NCBI GenBank assembly: GCA_038503075.1
Contig: JBCAML010000008.1
Location: 682,001-746,000, forward strand
DNA: 64,000 nt
DNA from: Gyromitra esculenta
Taxonomy: Eukaryota > Ascomycota > Pezizomycetes > Pezizales > Discinaceae
Direction: 5' to 3'
Shown here: positions 23,675-36,400 of the stretch, piece by piece
How positions within the stretch are numbered: position 1 is the first letter of the stretch
Layout of the letters: every line of letters starts with the position of its first letter
Notes under the pieces: model-generated
Databases searched by the model: none
What the model was told of the DNA's origin: nothing
Seen by the model: only the letters and a program-made list of their open reading frames with translations
Program-made: the position numbers and the translations under genes

Positions 23675-26600
23675 GATCCCTTGCAATGAATTCTCGACCG
23701 TCTTGTGTCGCTTAGGTCCACGCATCTGTCCATTCCTCAGTCTCCCTTGCTTACATGTATGCATCTGCCGGGGTACGTTTTTCCCTCGTTTTTCCTGCAT
23801 ACAGGTGCGGTTGCTTGCCGAGGAAAGGAATGAGGAGGGGGTGGGGAAGGGGAAGGATAAGGGGAAGGGAGTCAAGTTACGAGGTAGGTAGGTACATGTA
23901 GGAAATCAGGTGTCTGGAGATGTCGAGGTGGCCTGATCTTCTGTGCGCTCTGGTGTCTTTGCTTCGCTGGGGGCGCTGTGTTGTGCTGCTGTGCTGGGTG
24001 CTGCGGCTCCGAGCTTCATCCCATCCTCCTATCTTATTCAACTCCACCCTCCTGCTCCAAGCGCTGACGGGGAATATGGATCCATGACAAACATGAAGGG
24101 TTTCGATTGAGACACGGCTTCGGGGTAGATTGTCGATTCGGGATCTAATCTTCGCTTTTTCTTTTTCTATGTGACTACTGAGATTTTCTGACCGGAGGAC
24201 CTTATATGGACGTCTCGGGAATCAGAGGCGGGAATTACGTGGGTACGGATGGTATGGTATGGTCAACTTTTTAGCAATGGCATCCCATCCGTCCTCATTT
24301 ACCAGTTAGGACCTAACTTGACTTGAGCTAAGCTACCCTTCAACGGGGCGAATGAGCGACATAAAGCTTTTCTCTTATGAACGGAAGGATTTGGAGGATG
24401 GCTGAGCACTGCATCGGGGAGAGAAAAAAAACGTCGGTGGGCAAGGAGGGGGTGATGGATATATAAATATTAACTCGTCAGGGTCAGGGGGGGCGTTCTC
24501 CAGCAACAACCCACCCAGCAAGCGGTCGCAACCTTCCGCATGGATCTCCTAGCGAATGGGAGCATCTAGCGGGTCCACCTTGGCTGGCTAGGGTCAACCT
24601 GCTGATTATCTGAAATCTCGGATCTGGAGGGGATCGGGATGGTGTCTTTGAAACCTTGACGCTCCTCTGATTTGCGGTCTGGGCAGACAATCAAAGGAAA
24701 CTTGACCCGGGCGGGGAGTGATGGGATGTTCCGTGCGGCTGTTTCTTTAGATTCTCAGACACAGAAGGGGAGAGGGAGCCTGCATGACAGGTGGAAATCC
24801 GTCATGATGAACCATTTTGTTGGCTCGCGCAAGACATGCTGCGTAAGAAAGCCACAAAGATCTAAAGTGAGCGATATTTCGCCTCCAGATGAACCCCATT
24901 CGTCCCTGTGGTGCGCGTGCGCTCCCTACCTTACGATGGGAGAAAAGTAAATATATACATGGAGGTGGGTGAGACAGCTCAAGTAATAGTGTGGTAGATA
25001 ATCAACACGAACGCGTTGCGAAGCGGTTATCTGTAATATCTCTACCAGGTATCGCCTGAAAACGAAGGTTACATGTGCGAATGTAAGGGAGGTTGGAAAG
25101 ATGTCGCGGCGCGGAGATGCGCATACAATACAAAGAGAGTGAGTGAGGATCTTTCTCAGCCTTTCATTATCTAACAAACGAGAAGGAGCAGGAAAAAAGA
25201 AATGAAAAGCATGGGAATTGCACGAGAAAAAACACCAGTGCCGGATGATAATTTCAAGTGAGGCTGTCTCAATCGCCCACCCCTTCCAACAACCATCAAC
25301 ATGGTTCTTTTCCTGTTTCTGACCACTTTTGTTCCTTCTTTGCTTTTTCCGACGGGCATCCCCATGCCTATGCCGCATTGACAACAGCAGAATGGAATGG
25401 CTCACCAATTTCCTGGGTTTCGCGTGGCCAGATGTGATAGAAGCTTCGATAGAAAGGGAAACTCCAGATCTGGAGTGTATCGACCTTCGCCCAGCGCCCC
25501 CCCAAACGGTTCTCCGTCAATCCCTTAAACGTTTCTGCACTGGCGCTTTTTTAGCAACAAACCCCCACCTCCGCCTCCGCCTCAAGATCTGAAGACGGGT
25601 GTTGAGAAACCTCTTTGATATCTTTTTCTTCGCCGTAATTCCCTACAACACCTACCTGCGCGCTACGCAGAGTGTACCCCTTTCATTTTAACAAGTCGCT
25701 ATCTCTTTTTTTTTTTTTACCTCACTTCCCGCCTCGCTCGGCTGTCTTTAGCATTGCGTGATATTCGTGCAGCTTGCCGGTCTCTTTTCTTTTTTCTTTC
25801 CTTTTTCTCTAACCTATCTTTCCTTTACGTTCTCAAAAGACCGAAAGGAGAGAGGAAAGACCAATTAAACGGCCTCGCTTTTCCTTCCACTGAGTCGGAG
25901 AGGGGAGGGTTTCAAAATGGCCCTCTCGTGCCGGGCTAAGCCGAGACGATTTGCGAGATACATCTGGTTCCTTGGAGTGAGTGGTGGGAAAAAGAGAGAT
26001 CTCTGGGAAATAAGTAAAAAGGTCCAAATGTATAAAAAGAAACCAAATAAGGATTGAGGACCAGACCCAGCCCGGGGAGTGAGCAAGACGAGTCCGGTTC
26101 AGTCCGGTGTCTCTGACATGCATAGGGTAGATAGATTTGGCAGCCGACCACACACCACACCATCGTGGCCCCTCCAATCTGCGTTACACATTCCTTCTGT
26201 ACTGTCTTTCCAATTCTGGCACACACTTTGTGGGATCCAGCTGAATGGGTGAGGTTGGGACTCGGAAGGAACTGCATATGCGCATCTACTTTTGGTCCAT
26301 TCCCGGCGGGTCGTTTTTCGTCTGTTTCTCTTGTCGATTTCCCTCGATCACAGCCCTTGATCCTGCATGCTCGTACGCCAGTTAGAACTCCAGCTAACCC
26401 CATCTTCTCCATCCTCATCCGCGCTGCGTTTTATCTGGCCGCCGTCATGGTGCACTCTATGCATGCCCGACACCCTACCTTTGCTACCTATTTATGATAC
26501 CCATAGACACGAGAGGACCGCTGAGACCGGGAGTGGACCTGGCCAGGCCAATCCCGATTCAACTCGATTTTCTTTTAATTATTGTCCTCATATACGTTTC

Positions 26601-27278
26601 GCTCTTTGCATACCTTTCTTTTCTTTTCCTTTTTTCCTTTTCTTTTTGTGTCTTTTTTTTTTTTCTTCTCGTCTCTGTTCTTCACACGGTCGCTCTTTCC
26701 ATTTTCCCTTTCGACGTTAATTATTATTACTGGCATTTCCATCCTAGCCGCTTCTGCTTGTGTATATTTTATTGGGCCCAAGTGGATAGTAAGAAATAAC
26801 CCCATGATCCGTCGATATGGATCCGTCGCAACCCATGTCCCAGCCAGTCCTACTGCCAATCCTCCCGCCATGTTGAAGTTTAGTCCATTCGCGTGAGATC
26901 GGCGCAAGAGGAATTAGAGTAGTTACCAGGCCTAGCACACGGGGGGGGGGCAGGGGGGGATTAGAGTCAGTAGTGGGTTGGAGGTAATCGTCGATGTAAG
27001 CCCGTTTGATCCCCGTTCCCTTCGCCGGCCCCTGCTCTTGCGCTGCCCTGCCGGTTCCGTCGCTGTTGCTTGTGCTGGACTAGATAGAGTACGGTAGGTA
27101 TAGAAGACTTGGTATTTCATTCTCATTTTTATTTTTATTTTTGCCTTCATTTTTATTGTTTTGTAGGTACCAGCAGAGGTACATGTAGCTCTCAGGCGCG
27201 TTTAGTTTACATGTCATGTATGTAGTTTGGCTCAGTCCGTAGCCAGCCAGCTGGTGCTGGTGCTGGTGTCTGTCAGTT

Positions 27279-27307
27279 CAGGCTCAGGCTCAGGCTCAGG
27301 CTCAGGC
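27279..27307. repeat. (CAGGCT)n hexanucleotide repeat
   Basis: Nearly five tandem CAGGCT units, preceded by GCTGGT repeats at about 27250-27268, in the upstream region of the nsdD-like gene. Confidence 0.88.
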
Positions 27308-27632
27308 AGTTGGGCAGCTAGTCAGGTCCGTTAAGCGGATCTCTCTATCTCCACCGCCATCTCTCCTGCTCCCGTTTCTTCTCCTGCGGTCCCGGTATCT
27401 GTCAACAGCACATACCCACCTATCTCTCGAGCTGACTGTTCCTTTTTCTGCGCTTGCTCACACACTCCTGGTCCTTCCCAGGGCCCTGCCAATCTGCTTT
27501 TGCGGGCCTGCCTGGGCACTGGTTCTCGGCACTGTGTCCTGTGTCCTGGGCCCTGTGGCTGTTTCTGTGGCTACTGTCCATGTCCCGTGGGTCTGTCTAC
27601 TGAGTGTTTTGTGGGGGGGAAGCAATTGGAGA

Positions 27633-27663
27633 GGAGCTGGAGCTGGAGCTGGAGCTGGAGCTG
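27633..27663. repeat. (GGAGCT)n hexanucleotide repeat
   Basis: Five tandem GGAGCT units in the upstream region of the nsdD-like gene. The ORFs that read through them encode Leu-Glu or Gly-Ala repeats and are not convincing genes. Confidence 0.88.
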
Positions 27664-29236
27664 CTCGCTCTCTCCCGTCCCTCGACACCTTCGAGTTCCC
27701 TTCACTATATCCCTCTATCTGTCTCTCTGCCTCTTGCGCACCCACACCGCTGCTTTTCGTTCTTTTCTTTTCTTTTCTCGTCGCTTTCCCCTTGCACGCC
27801 CTGCATCAACTGGGCAGAGCTACATTACATAGCTAGCTGGGTGTCCATTTGGTCTCGCACCACTCTCTGCAGATCTGCGTTGCTGGCGCTGGTGCTGGGC
27901 TGCCTGCTGGGAGTAGAAGTAGAAGAACCAGAACAGAAGAACAGAAGAACAGCAGAACCAGGACAAGCCAGGCTCAAGTCGTAATAGATCTGGGAACCTC
28001 GGCGCCTCATCTGATGGGAACCTGTGCACGCCAGTGACCGTCCATCCGCCGTCCACCGTCCATCCACCGTCCACCATCCACCAGCCATACCAAAGCAGAA
28101 CTGGCACCCCCCACAGAAAAGAAAGTCGCCGCCGTCATCATCATCTCGATCTAATAATCCCAGCCCGCCCGTCCGCGTCTTCCCATTGTTCGCTGTCAGC
28201 CATCACATCTCGCTCCCTTCCTACCTAACCCAGCCCATTCCCACTGCTGCTCTGTTGCTGCTGCTGCTGCTCCCCATACACTCAACCCTCCCCCTCCCAC
28301 TCTCTCTCCATATCCACCTCCACTCCCCCCCATCCGCTTGCCGTCCCGGTGGCCCCTCGCCTGTTGGTCCGACCGTCCCCTCCCCCTCCTCGCTTCTCTC
28401 CTACATACTGCCGCTCCTGCTCCTCCTTCTGCTGAGTGGAAGGGAATAAAAAAAGTGCGTGAGTGCGTGAGTGACCGAGCGAGCCTACACCCCATCTATT
28501 ATATCACATCCAGAAGTCTCCCCGGTGCCGCTGTTAGATCGTTGGATCGATCTCTGTTCTCGCTAGGCTGCCCCCCGCAAAAAAAAAAAGCTTCATATGC
28601 TCAGCAATCCCCTTACCAGGAGCAGGCATACTTAGAAGCAACAGAAGAGCTCACTGCTTCCGCCACCTGTTCGCATAACATCCCCACCCACCCCCCCAAA
28701 AAAAGGTTCGCCATCTGTCGCCGTGAACATTCGTTTGTTGCCTAACAAATCTCTCACTCCCACCACACACTCTCCCACCTATACACTCTCTACGCTCCCA
28801 CACAAATACTTATATACACCCCATCCCCCCCCCCAACCCCTCCCCCCCAAACCTTGTACCTTATTATTCGTCTTCAACGTCCCGGCAGACACTTTCGAAA
28901 TCAGGAACTAGTTTGTTGTCGCCGTCGTCGCCTCGTGGTCGTTGCTGCTTGTTGCGTTGGTAACTAGTCCTGGCCTGCTTTGCGACGGATGAAGTTTCAT
29001 CCTCAGGAACATTAGAGCTAAAACTCGCAGATTGCATCAATTCACCTGCAGACAGCCAGTCCGTTGCAATTTGAGGCTGAGCTGCTCATCGGAAACCTTC
29101 TTTAGCACGGGCCAGACGTTTAATCCACGGCGCCTCGCCTCTAGGAAAGCCATACCTCTCTCGAATCTCTCGATAAACCTTCAACATATCTCCCTCCACG
29201 ATCCTGTTGTCACCTCCTTTGTCTCCCGCCACAGGC

Positions 29237-29265
29237 ATGGAGCCATCGGAAAATAGAAGGCAGAG
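29237..29265 (+). CDS. nsdD: possible extra first coding exon of the nsdD-like gene
   Basis: An ATG at 29237 opens MEPSENRRQ and then meets a donor-like AG|GTGTGT at 29266. An acceptor, TTTTTCTTAG, ends at 29431 after a CTAAT branch-point-like site at 29404. Splicing 29265 to 29432 gives SDTLPS and runs exactly in frame into the ATG at 29448. This would add 16 residues to the N-terminus. If translation instead starts at 29448, the same splice could simply be a leader intron. The acceptor is strong, the donor moderate. Confidence 0.4.
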
Positions 29266-29447
29266 GTGTGTGTTGACTTCTTTTTTCTTTTTTTTTCTTT
29301 TTTGCTCCCTTTCAAACGAGGCCAAAACCCGAAAATAAACTACGCAGATCGATGTTCTCGGCTATTCAGGAACTTGTTTTTTGATCTCGATAAGATCTGG
29401 GTCTAATCTTAAATTTTATTATTTTTCTTAGTGATACTCTACCATCG

Positions 29448-31204
29448 ATGACCGCCTCCTACATGGAATACGAAAGGGTGTCGAGGGAAGGGGCTCAATT
29501 CCATCAGCGCCATCAATCCATCAATCGCGCAAGCATCTCGACAGCTTCGCCCATAAGTCCGACAACGTTCGGACCACCACCACCACTCTCGTTCTCCCAA
29601 AGCTCGACGAATGCGTCCAGCGGCTACATCTCACCGCCCGAGTCGAGAAGGACGTCAGGAAATGAGGAGGGCAGGCAGACTTTGCCGTCGTTGGAAGGGC
29701 GACAATCCCTACCGTCGCTACAGGAGGCCCTGTATGACAAGTTGGAGAAATCGTCGTTTCCAGCACCTTCGCCAATGCAAACTCCGCCCCTAGGGTCAGG
29801 CTCGTTTTCATCGACCGCCAACTGTCACACAGCTATGCCTCGTAGTCAGCCTCCGGAGGCTCTCCCAAGCGTACAAACTCTGCCAGGATCATCTCAAATG
29901 TATTCACATCCACCGCCGCCGCTGCCACCCCCACCGCCGCTGCAAAGCTCGGCAGGCCCTCCACCACATAGCAGCCATGAAGGTTCATATGCTCGGCGAA
30001 ACAGCCAGGAGCATTCCCGAACCCTACCACCTAATCCTTATGCACAGACACAACCGTCACCCGCAATTCCAGCTATTCGGCCGTCGGAGCCATATCCACC
30101 ACCACCAAATATTAATTCATCCTACCAGCAGCAACACCCCTACCCTCCTCCGCCGCATCACAACACACCGCCGCAGTACCCCCCAACACCATCATATCAC
30201 AACGGTAACGGTACGCCCACACAGCAATATCCATTCCCGCAACATCCCAACGGTGGACCTCCCCAACAATCTTCATATCAACACCAACAACCGCCAGCAC
30301 ACTCATCTTCATATCCATATCCTTCGCGAGATCATGGGTATCCGAATCACGAAGCTCCCCAAATGTCACCTGGTTCTAATGGGGGTCTCAAGCGAAATAA
30401 CAGTGGCTATGGAATCAAGATTGAGAAGGCACTTTCAATGTCTACATTGCGGAGGGATTTCGAAGCGGTAAGGACTGAAGAAAGTCGCAAAAATTGCTAC
30501 TATTTATTATACGATATCTAACGCCCCCTCACAGGTTAAGGACGTTTCGGCGCGAGTATACCACCTGGTGGCCAAGCATCAGGTTATTTGGCAAGAACAA
30601 GGAGCCCAGCAATCACCCGGAGTGTTGGAAAATTCTTTGCTGGAATTTGGCGATGCGCTGGAATCTTGGGTACGAAGTACGGAAGCCTTGAAAAGTTGCC
30701 ACCAGGTCTTTCAAGAATTGTCCGCAAAGGAGTTTGCGGAACAAAACGCCCAGAAGATGAGCACCAATCATTCGTCGGAATATGGAGGCGACGAAAATCA
30801 TGGGTATGCGGATGATACCAGGTCGAATGGATCTCAACAACCCGATGCCAAGAAAATACGGAGAGGCGTGAGTGTCCTTGTGTGCCCGATGCGGTTATCG
30901 TAGTTTCTCAACCTTGCTGACTTAAAACAGCGGGCTGCACCACCTGGACGTTGTCATAGCTGCCACCGGGCTGAGACACCTGAGTGGAGGCGAGGACCTG
31001 ATGGTGCGAGGACACTGTGTAATGCTTGCGGGCTACGTACGTCACATGCACCTTGGACGAAATATACAAGATATGGAAGGCGACTGTACTAATTCGTGAG
31101 GAAAAAAAAATGAAACAGATTACGCAAAGCTCACAAGGAAATTAAACAAAGGCCCGATGAGTGCGGGAAGCGGAAGGAAAGCGCCAAATTCACCCATGCC
31201 ATAG
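29448..31204 (+). CDS. nsdD: NsdD/SUB-1/LTF1-type GATA transcription factor
   Basis: DNA-binding regulator of sexual development, conidiation and light responses in filamentous ascomycetes. Exons 29448-30467, 30535-30867, 30931-31036 and 31119-31204; donors GTAAGG, GTGAGT and GTACGT; 514 aa from the ATG at 29448. The first 340 residues are Pro/Ser/Gln/His-rich with polyproline blocks. A helical conserved segment follows ([38 protein letters not shown]), with an acidic, Ser-rich stretch before the finger. The single C-terminal zinc finger has C459-x2-C462-x18-C481-x2-C484, beginning [20 protein letters not shown] and running into CNACGLHYAKLTRK. The 18-residue loop, the C-terminal position and the sequence around it fit the NsdD group (SUB-1 in Neurospora, LTF1 in Botrytis) rather than AreA, which has a 17-residue loop. 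The finger itself is interrupted by an intron right after CNACGL. Confidence 0.92.
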
Positions 31205-32254
31205 CGAAAAATCCAGCCACATTTCCTCTATATTTTCTTTTTCTATTGCCGATTGTTTATCTTTTTCCTATTTTATATTGATGACGGTGTGTGGTGCCAT
31301 GTTGTCAATAAACCCCTGGCTAGGCCAGGCTGTTTTTTGTTTTCATTCATGGGGGGTCTTTGGGGCGTTCTTCATGATCATGATTTTTCTTGCAGCGGTG
31401 TTATGTTCTTTTATTTATCTTTTAAGCCTGTTTTTATTTCCATCTTATTCTCTATTGAGCTAAACGGTCTCATACTTGACTTACTTTCTTTTGTTTTTTT
31501 TCTTGGTTTTCATTGTCACATCAAGGTTCTCGTCGGCGAACGAGAGACTCCGGAATTGCTTCATTGATTTTTATTTTTATTTTGTCTACTTTCTACAGGT
31601 AAAGCTTCCTTACTTTCGGCATCTCAAATGTATATCGCATTTTTTTTATTTTCCTCACTATATCTTCTTTCTTTTTTTTTTCCCCTCTTCTTTTCTTTAG
31701 GTTGTCTACTTAGGCGACAATTCTTATTTTACCAGATTTTTTTTTTTTAAAACCCACCTTTCTCACGCCCTCCCCCCCTTCTCTCTCTCTCTCCTGAACC
31801 CTTCTTTATCACTTTTGGAAGAAGAAAAAAATGGAATTTTTTTTTTTTACGTGTGTGTATCTTTTATGAATATTCCGACAGCAGCAGCACTGCGGAATGT
31901 ATTTAAACGCTGCGTTGTCTTTCCATCCAACCAGAACAGAACAAAACAGAACAGAGCAGAACAGAGCAGAACGGGGAAAGAACCAGGTAGTGCAGCGTCT
32001 ATCATAGGTAGTCTAGCCGATCTACTAACGCTACTAAAAACAACGGAATTTAAAAAAAAGCAACAATAAATAAATACAAATAAAAATACAAATATAAATA
32101 AAACTGTATCGAAACCCGGAGATGGTATACGAATTTAGTCTCCCCTTCCTCCACATCCTCCTCCTCCGCCTCCTCCACTTCGGTGTCCACCACAGTCATC
32201 TCCAGGAGAGGTTTTGCCCCTGGGGAAAGTGGAAAGTGGAAAGTGTAACAGACC

Positions 32255-32275
32255 GACAGACAGACAGACAGACAG
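32255..32275. repeat. (GACA)n microsatellite
   Basis: Five tandem GACA units on the plus strand. They are complementary to the TGTC run at 32606-32634, about 330 bp away. Confidence 0.9.
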
Positions 32276-32605
32276 TGGGGGGGATGGAACATCCCGTCGT
32301 TGTCCAGACTCCAGACCCCGGGGTTCTTGCACTAGTGTCGAAAGCAGTCTGGATTATCACTCACAGCTAAGCTTTTGCCAAGATCTCGTGGCAGATTGGT
32401 TCTTATTATTACTATTACTATTATATCAAGAGGGAGAGGGAGAGAATGAGGCAGTTCAAGGGAGAGGGAGGGAGAGCTACATTGACTGGATACATAGTTA
32501 CAATAACAATAGTAGTAGTAGTAGTAATATAGACGACTGATAGATGAACCGACGCAGCGCAGCGCAGGTGGTTGTTTCGTTTCATCGGAAGCTTAAGACC
32601 GTCTG

Positions 32606-32634
32606 CTGTCTGTCTGTCTGTCTGTCTGTCTGTC
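32606..32634. repeat. (CTGT)n microsatellite
   Basis: About seven tandem CTGT units, the reverse complement of the GACA run at 32255-32275, so the pair forms an inverted repeat. Confidence 0.9.
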
Positions 32635-32803
32635 GCTCATCGCTGGTTGCGGGAAGGGTTTGAAGATCCGGCGCGGGGCGGTTACGCAGGGTTAGGGCTG
32701 GGGAGGTGGGAGGGGAGGGTTGCAGAGGGGGGGAAGTATATACCTTGTATGGTTGACGAACCTTAATAACTTTACCCAATGTTTTTTATTTATTTATTTT
32801 TAT

Positions 32804-32836
32804 CCTCCCTCCCTCCCTCCCTCCCTCCCTCCCCCC
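32804..32836. repeat. (CCCT)n tract; G-quadruplex-capable on the minus strand
   Basis: About eight CCCT units. The minus strand reads (AGGG)n with 1-nt loops, a classic G-quadruplex pattern. Confidence 0.88.
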
Positions 32837-33386
32837 TTTTCTCGATTGTAGTGATGTGGATCTGCCGGAAGTTGCAACGGATTGAGCAGAACTGGCGCCA
32901 TTTCAACTCGGCATCTATTTTTTTTTATGTTTTTTTTTATTTCGAATCCTCTCACCCTCAAAGACGTTTTGGATCTGTTTTTATTTGTTTTTATTTTATT
33001 TTCGACTCTTTTTGGCCCAGGTTTGGGTTTGGTTTTTTCAGGAGTTGATAGTAGGGTTTATTATGACAACTGTACCTGCACGCCCAACATGGGAGTTGGG
33101 GGAGACGATGTGTGGTGTGTCTTTTTGATAACATGTGCCTTTATATACAAAGAAGTCTATTCTCAAGAACTACCATGTTCAGTTTTTATCTACACTGCCG
33201 TGCTGATCCCATTTTACCATGGACGCCAGCAGAATCACACAACACATAATCCACATGTAGTCTTGAGGAAGTGAGGTGATTCTTATGTTTTTAATATACC
33301 AACCCTAGTTCTTATTTCCCTTTCCTTTTTTCAAACCATCAATCGGACAATTCCATCTGAAATCAATACCGATACTTTAAGTTTCA

Positions 33387-33417
33387 GGGAAGGGAAGGGA
33401 AGGGAAGGGAAGGGGGG
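33387..33417. repeat. (GGGAA)5 tract; G-quadruplex-capable
   Basis: Five tandem GGGAA units end in GGGGGG on the plus strand, giving six G-runs with 2-nt loops. It lies about 2.2 kb downstream of the nsdD-like stop codon. Confidence 0.88.
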
Positions 33418-36400
33418 TGGTGGTGATTAATGGTCCATTCACGATCGCGATAGCTAGCTAGGTAGCTTACATTTCCTTCTATTGTTTTAGTTGAATAACC
33501 CTAATACGCGTTGCTTATTGCCCACCCGTCCAACCCTTCCCCCTCCTCCCCCTCCCTCCTTCGGAGATGATCTCCTTTCCGGAATAATATGTACGATACG
33601 CATTTCCTCGCGAATCGCGAGAAGCGTCGTGTCGTGTCTCTTTGGTGCGTTTAATTCTCGCAGGGGGCCGGGGAGGAAGAACAGAACAGAACTCACAAAA
33701 AAAAAGAGCGAAACCCAACCAGGTAGGTCACGTAGCACAAAACGCCGCGCGCGCTCTCTGGAGTACTGTTTGCTCTCATAAAATTTTAGGGGGGGGGGGA
33801 ACCGGGATTCGCCATGCACGATCGTGGGACAAGGGCGGAAAGGGAAAAAGAGAAAGAAAAAAAAAAACAGGTGGGTGGGCGGTGCAAGCAATGGATTCGT
33901 TAGCAAGCCAAGAAAGGAAAAGAGAAAGAAAGAAAGAAAAAAGTGATATGTCGAGATCCTTGCGAAAATTGTATGCAGGTTTCCAGCGATCGGTTCGCTC
34001 GGCTTATCGATATCGGGAAATTTAGAAAAATCCTACATAACCATCGCAGGGGAGGGGGGGTGTAATAGTGAGAGAGTCTAATTCTTGGTTTTAATGAGAG
34101 AATTCGACCCCCCTTGCCCCTACCCCCAACCCCCACCGCCTTCTCCTGTGGAAGAGCTCCACTATTGCTTTAGCCAAGGAAGGTGTCAATGTGTTTAACG
34201 GTTTTGGATGGTGGGATTACTTTTATTATTATTAGTGTCGCTGTTGTTAATTGTGGATACTATACTCTGGGTACAGATATTCGCGCGTGCGTGCGTGCGT
34301 GGATATGGACACGGGTGGGCTTCAACACCGGGGGGGTAAGAACCGTGACCACCGTTTTTAGAGACCAGATGGGCATCTGTTCAGACAGACAAGTGAACAT
34401 GTGAAGTGGCTTGCGGCCACCGTCTCTAACTGGGTACCTATGGGTAAAAGCGTACGTACCTACGGTTAGCACGTTGTCTGTCGCGACGATTATTTTTATT
34501 TTTATTTTTATCCCCCCCTGGAAAAACCTCGTTCGCAGCCTGTTCTTTTCAAGTTCGGCTCGATCTTACATCGGCGAAAATCGCGGAGTAATTCCTTAAC
34601 TAATCACAAGGCATGGTACCCAAGCTTATTCGTCCTCGTAATCTGGAGTTTGAATAGTGAGACTAATCATCAGAATCCCATCTACTCGGTATCAAGTAAT
34701 CGTGGTGAGTAAGACGGGCTAATCTGGGACCGCATACATACATGTATGCTGTTTCTTTACATCGATGCCGTAATCATCCTCGGTGAAGGGGAATATAGTG
34801 TTCGGTGTGAAATTAGATGCGTGGGCTTTCGCCGTTTCAGAATTCCCACAGTGTGGCACCGTTGGTTCCTGCTTATGGGAGGAGGGACTGGGGGGGTTCT
34901 TTCTCGTTGAAGGGTTCTCTATCCGGGGCCATTTCCAACTCTTGTGCGGTCAAGCGTCAATTGATTGATTGACGTTTGGGGTTTGGCATATTGCGCTTTC
35001 AAAGGTAACCAATCCACCTGAACGAAATTACTTGCAATTGGATTGTTAATCACTTGGGGTGGTAGGGTAGGTCATTGACTCGCCAAGCCCCCGAAAACCC
35101 TAACCCTTTCCGGATATCAATCATCAAAAGCTCCCACCAGCCTAAGAACCGGTATTTTCTACCTTCAATTAGAATAATCCGGGATCACCTAACGGTCACG
35201 TCGTTGCCAGCAGCCATTCAATCTCGGGTCTCGATAACGTGCGGTCTGTGTGGGGTGCATTAGCATCTTAGACACTGGAACCGAAGTGTGTGAAACATCG
35301 ATCTAGATATCTCGATCTGAGATGAAAGTATATGTACTTGACGATCTGAGACCTTTTTTCCACTTCCATTTTTGGAATGTTCCAGCCAAAAATCCCAAAT
35401 CAAAGCCGTTTTGCTTTGGCTGGTTCCAGCTGGCCCGTCCCCCGCTCGTCATCACTCGCTTTGATTTTCCAAGATGAGCGGCGTGAATCCCAGTTTCACC
35501 GTTGATGTTATCAGGGTCCACCCAGGTAGGATCTCCGGCGGTCTCAATAATGCCGCTTTGTTATGAGACACCATTTGAAGCCTGAATGAGCGTGGTTTTC
35601 TAGAACAATGCACGCATCCTCACCGGACAATTGAGCTAACTTCCATCACTAGTACCAATTCTATATATCCGAGTGCAAGATGGTACCACGATTTGTCTAA
35701 GATCTCAAATACGCATCCTGCAGGAACCTCTAGACAAAACAGTCTCACCAATGGGCGTGGCCTAATTGTCGCTGCCATGATTCACCATATGACGACTGCC
35801 ATGAGCAGTAGGTGCTAGAGAGAGAGACGATCTGGAACATCCCAATACCATTAATTGCCGAGTGTGGGTTCTCCGAGACCGGAGGGGCCCACCACCATCA
35901 ACATCACCACTTTGAAACCAGCCTGGGTCATGACTCAACACCGTGTTGGTATCTACGCACAGGCAGGAACCCGCAGGAAGTCGGTTGAGCTTCCTTGCCG
36001 AGGGTCTCGACGGATAAAAAAAAACAGAGGTTTTACTTTTACTATTTCGAATTAGACGAACACCTACGTGGTTTTCTGAGAACTTGTCTTTTTGTCTGTG
36101 CTCATAAACTGGGAATAATCCCTGGATTCCCCCTCCCACCCATGCACGGATATCATCACGGGAACGATCTGAACGAATCTCAGCCTTGTGAGCCATGGTT
36201 TCGTGAATCGTGCCAATAGGAAGGTGAGGAGTGTGCGCGCTTTCAGCCTAACTCGCATAGGGAAAAAATCCTTGCTTGAGCCAAGGGATTCCGAGAGTTT
36301 CTATGGATCCCCTCTCACCTCACGCGGCGGGCCACCTGAGCCTGATACTATCTACTCTAAACAAGAGGCGATGCCTCGTGCGATCCGAACTTACCGAGCA

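Larger units (their letters stand above)
21820..29236. other. 7.4 kb repeat-rich upstream/leader region of the nsdD-like gene
   Basis: There is no conserved coding sequence here. After the mis13 3' flank, the plus strand is dominated by T/C-rich tracts (for example 22640-22695, 23075-23130, 25780-25830, 26600-26720, 27700-27790, 28240-28330) and microsatellites (AGC at 23505-23520, CA at 23655-23674, GGAGCT at 27633-27663, CAGGCT at 27279-27307). ORFs of 100-160 codons are frequent on both strands but are low-complexity and overlap each other, as expected from skewed composition. NsdD-type genes are known for unusually long, complex 5' regions, so much of this may be regulatory or transcribed leader; that assignment is inference. 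Confidence 0.5.

Noticed and set aside
28024..28745. 141- and 135-codon plus-strand ORFs in the nsdD upstream region
   Set aside because: They are Pro/Ser/Leu low-complexity products of CCA, CTC and CTG repeats, and overlapping ORFs of similar length occur in other frames.
35093..35107. Telomere-like CCCTAACCC sequence (also GGGTTAGGG near 32690 and 61072)
   Set aside because: These are isolated single or double units in unrelated positions, with no array. They are expected by chance and do not indicate an internal telomere repeat.
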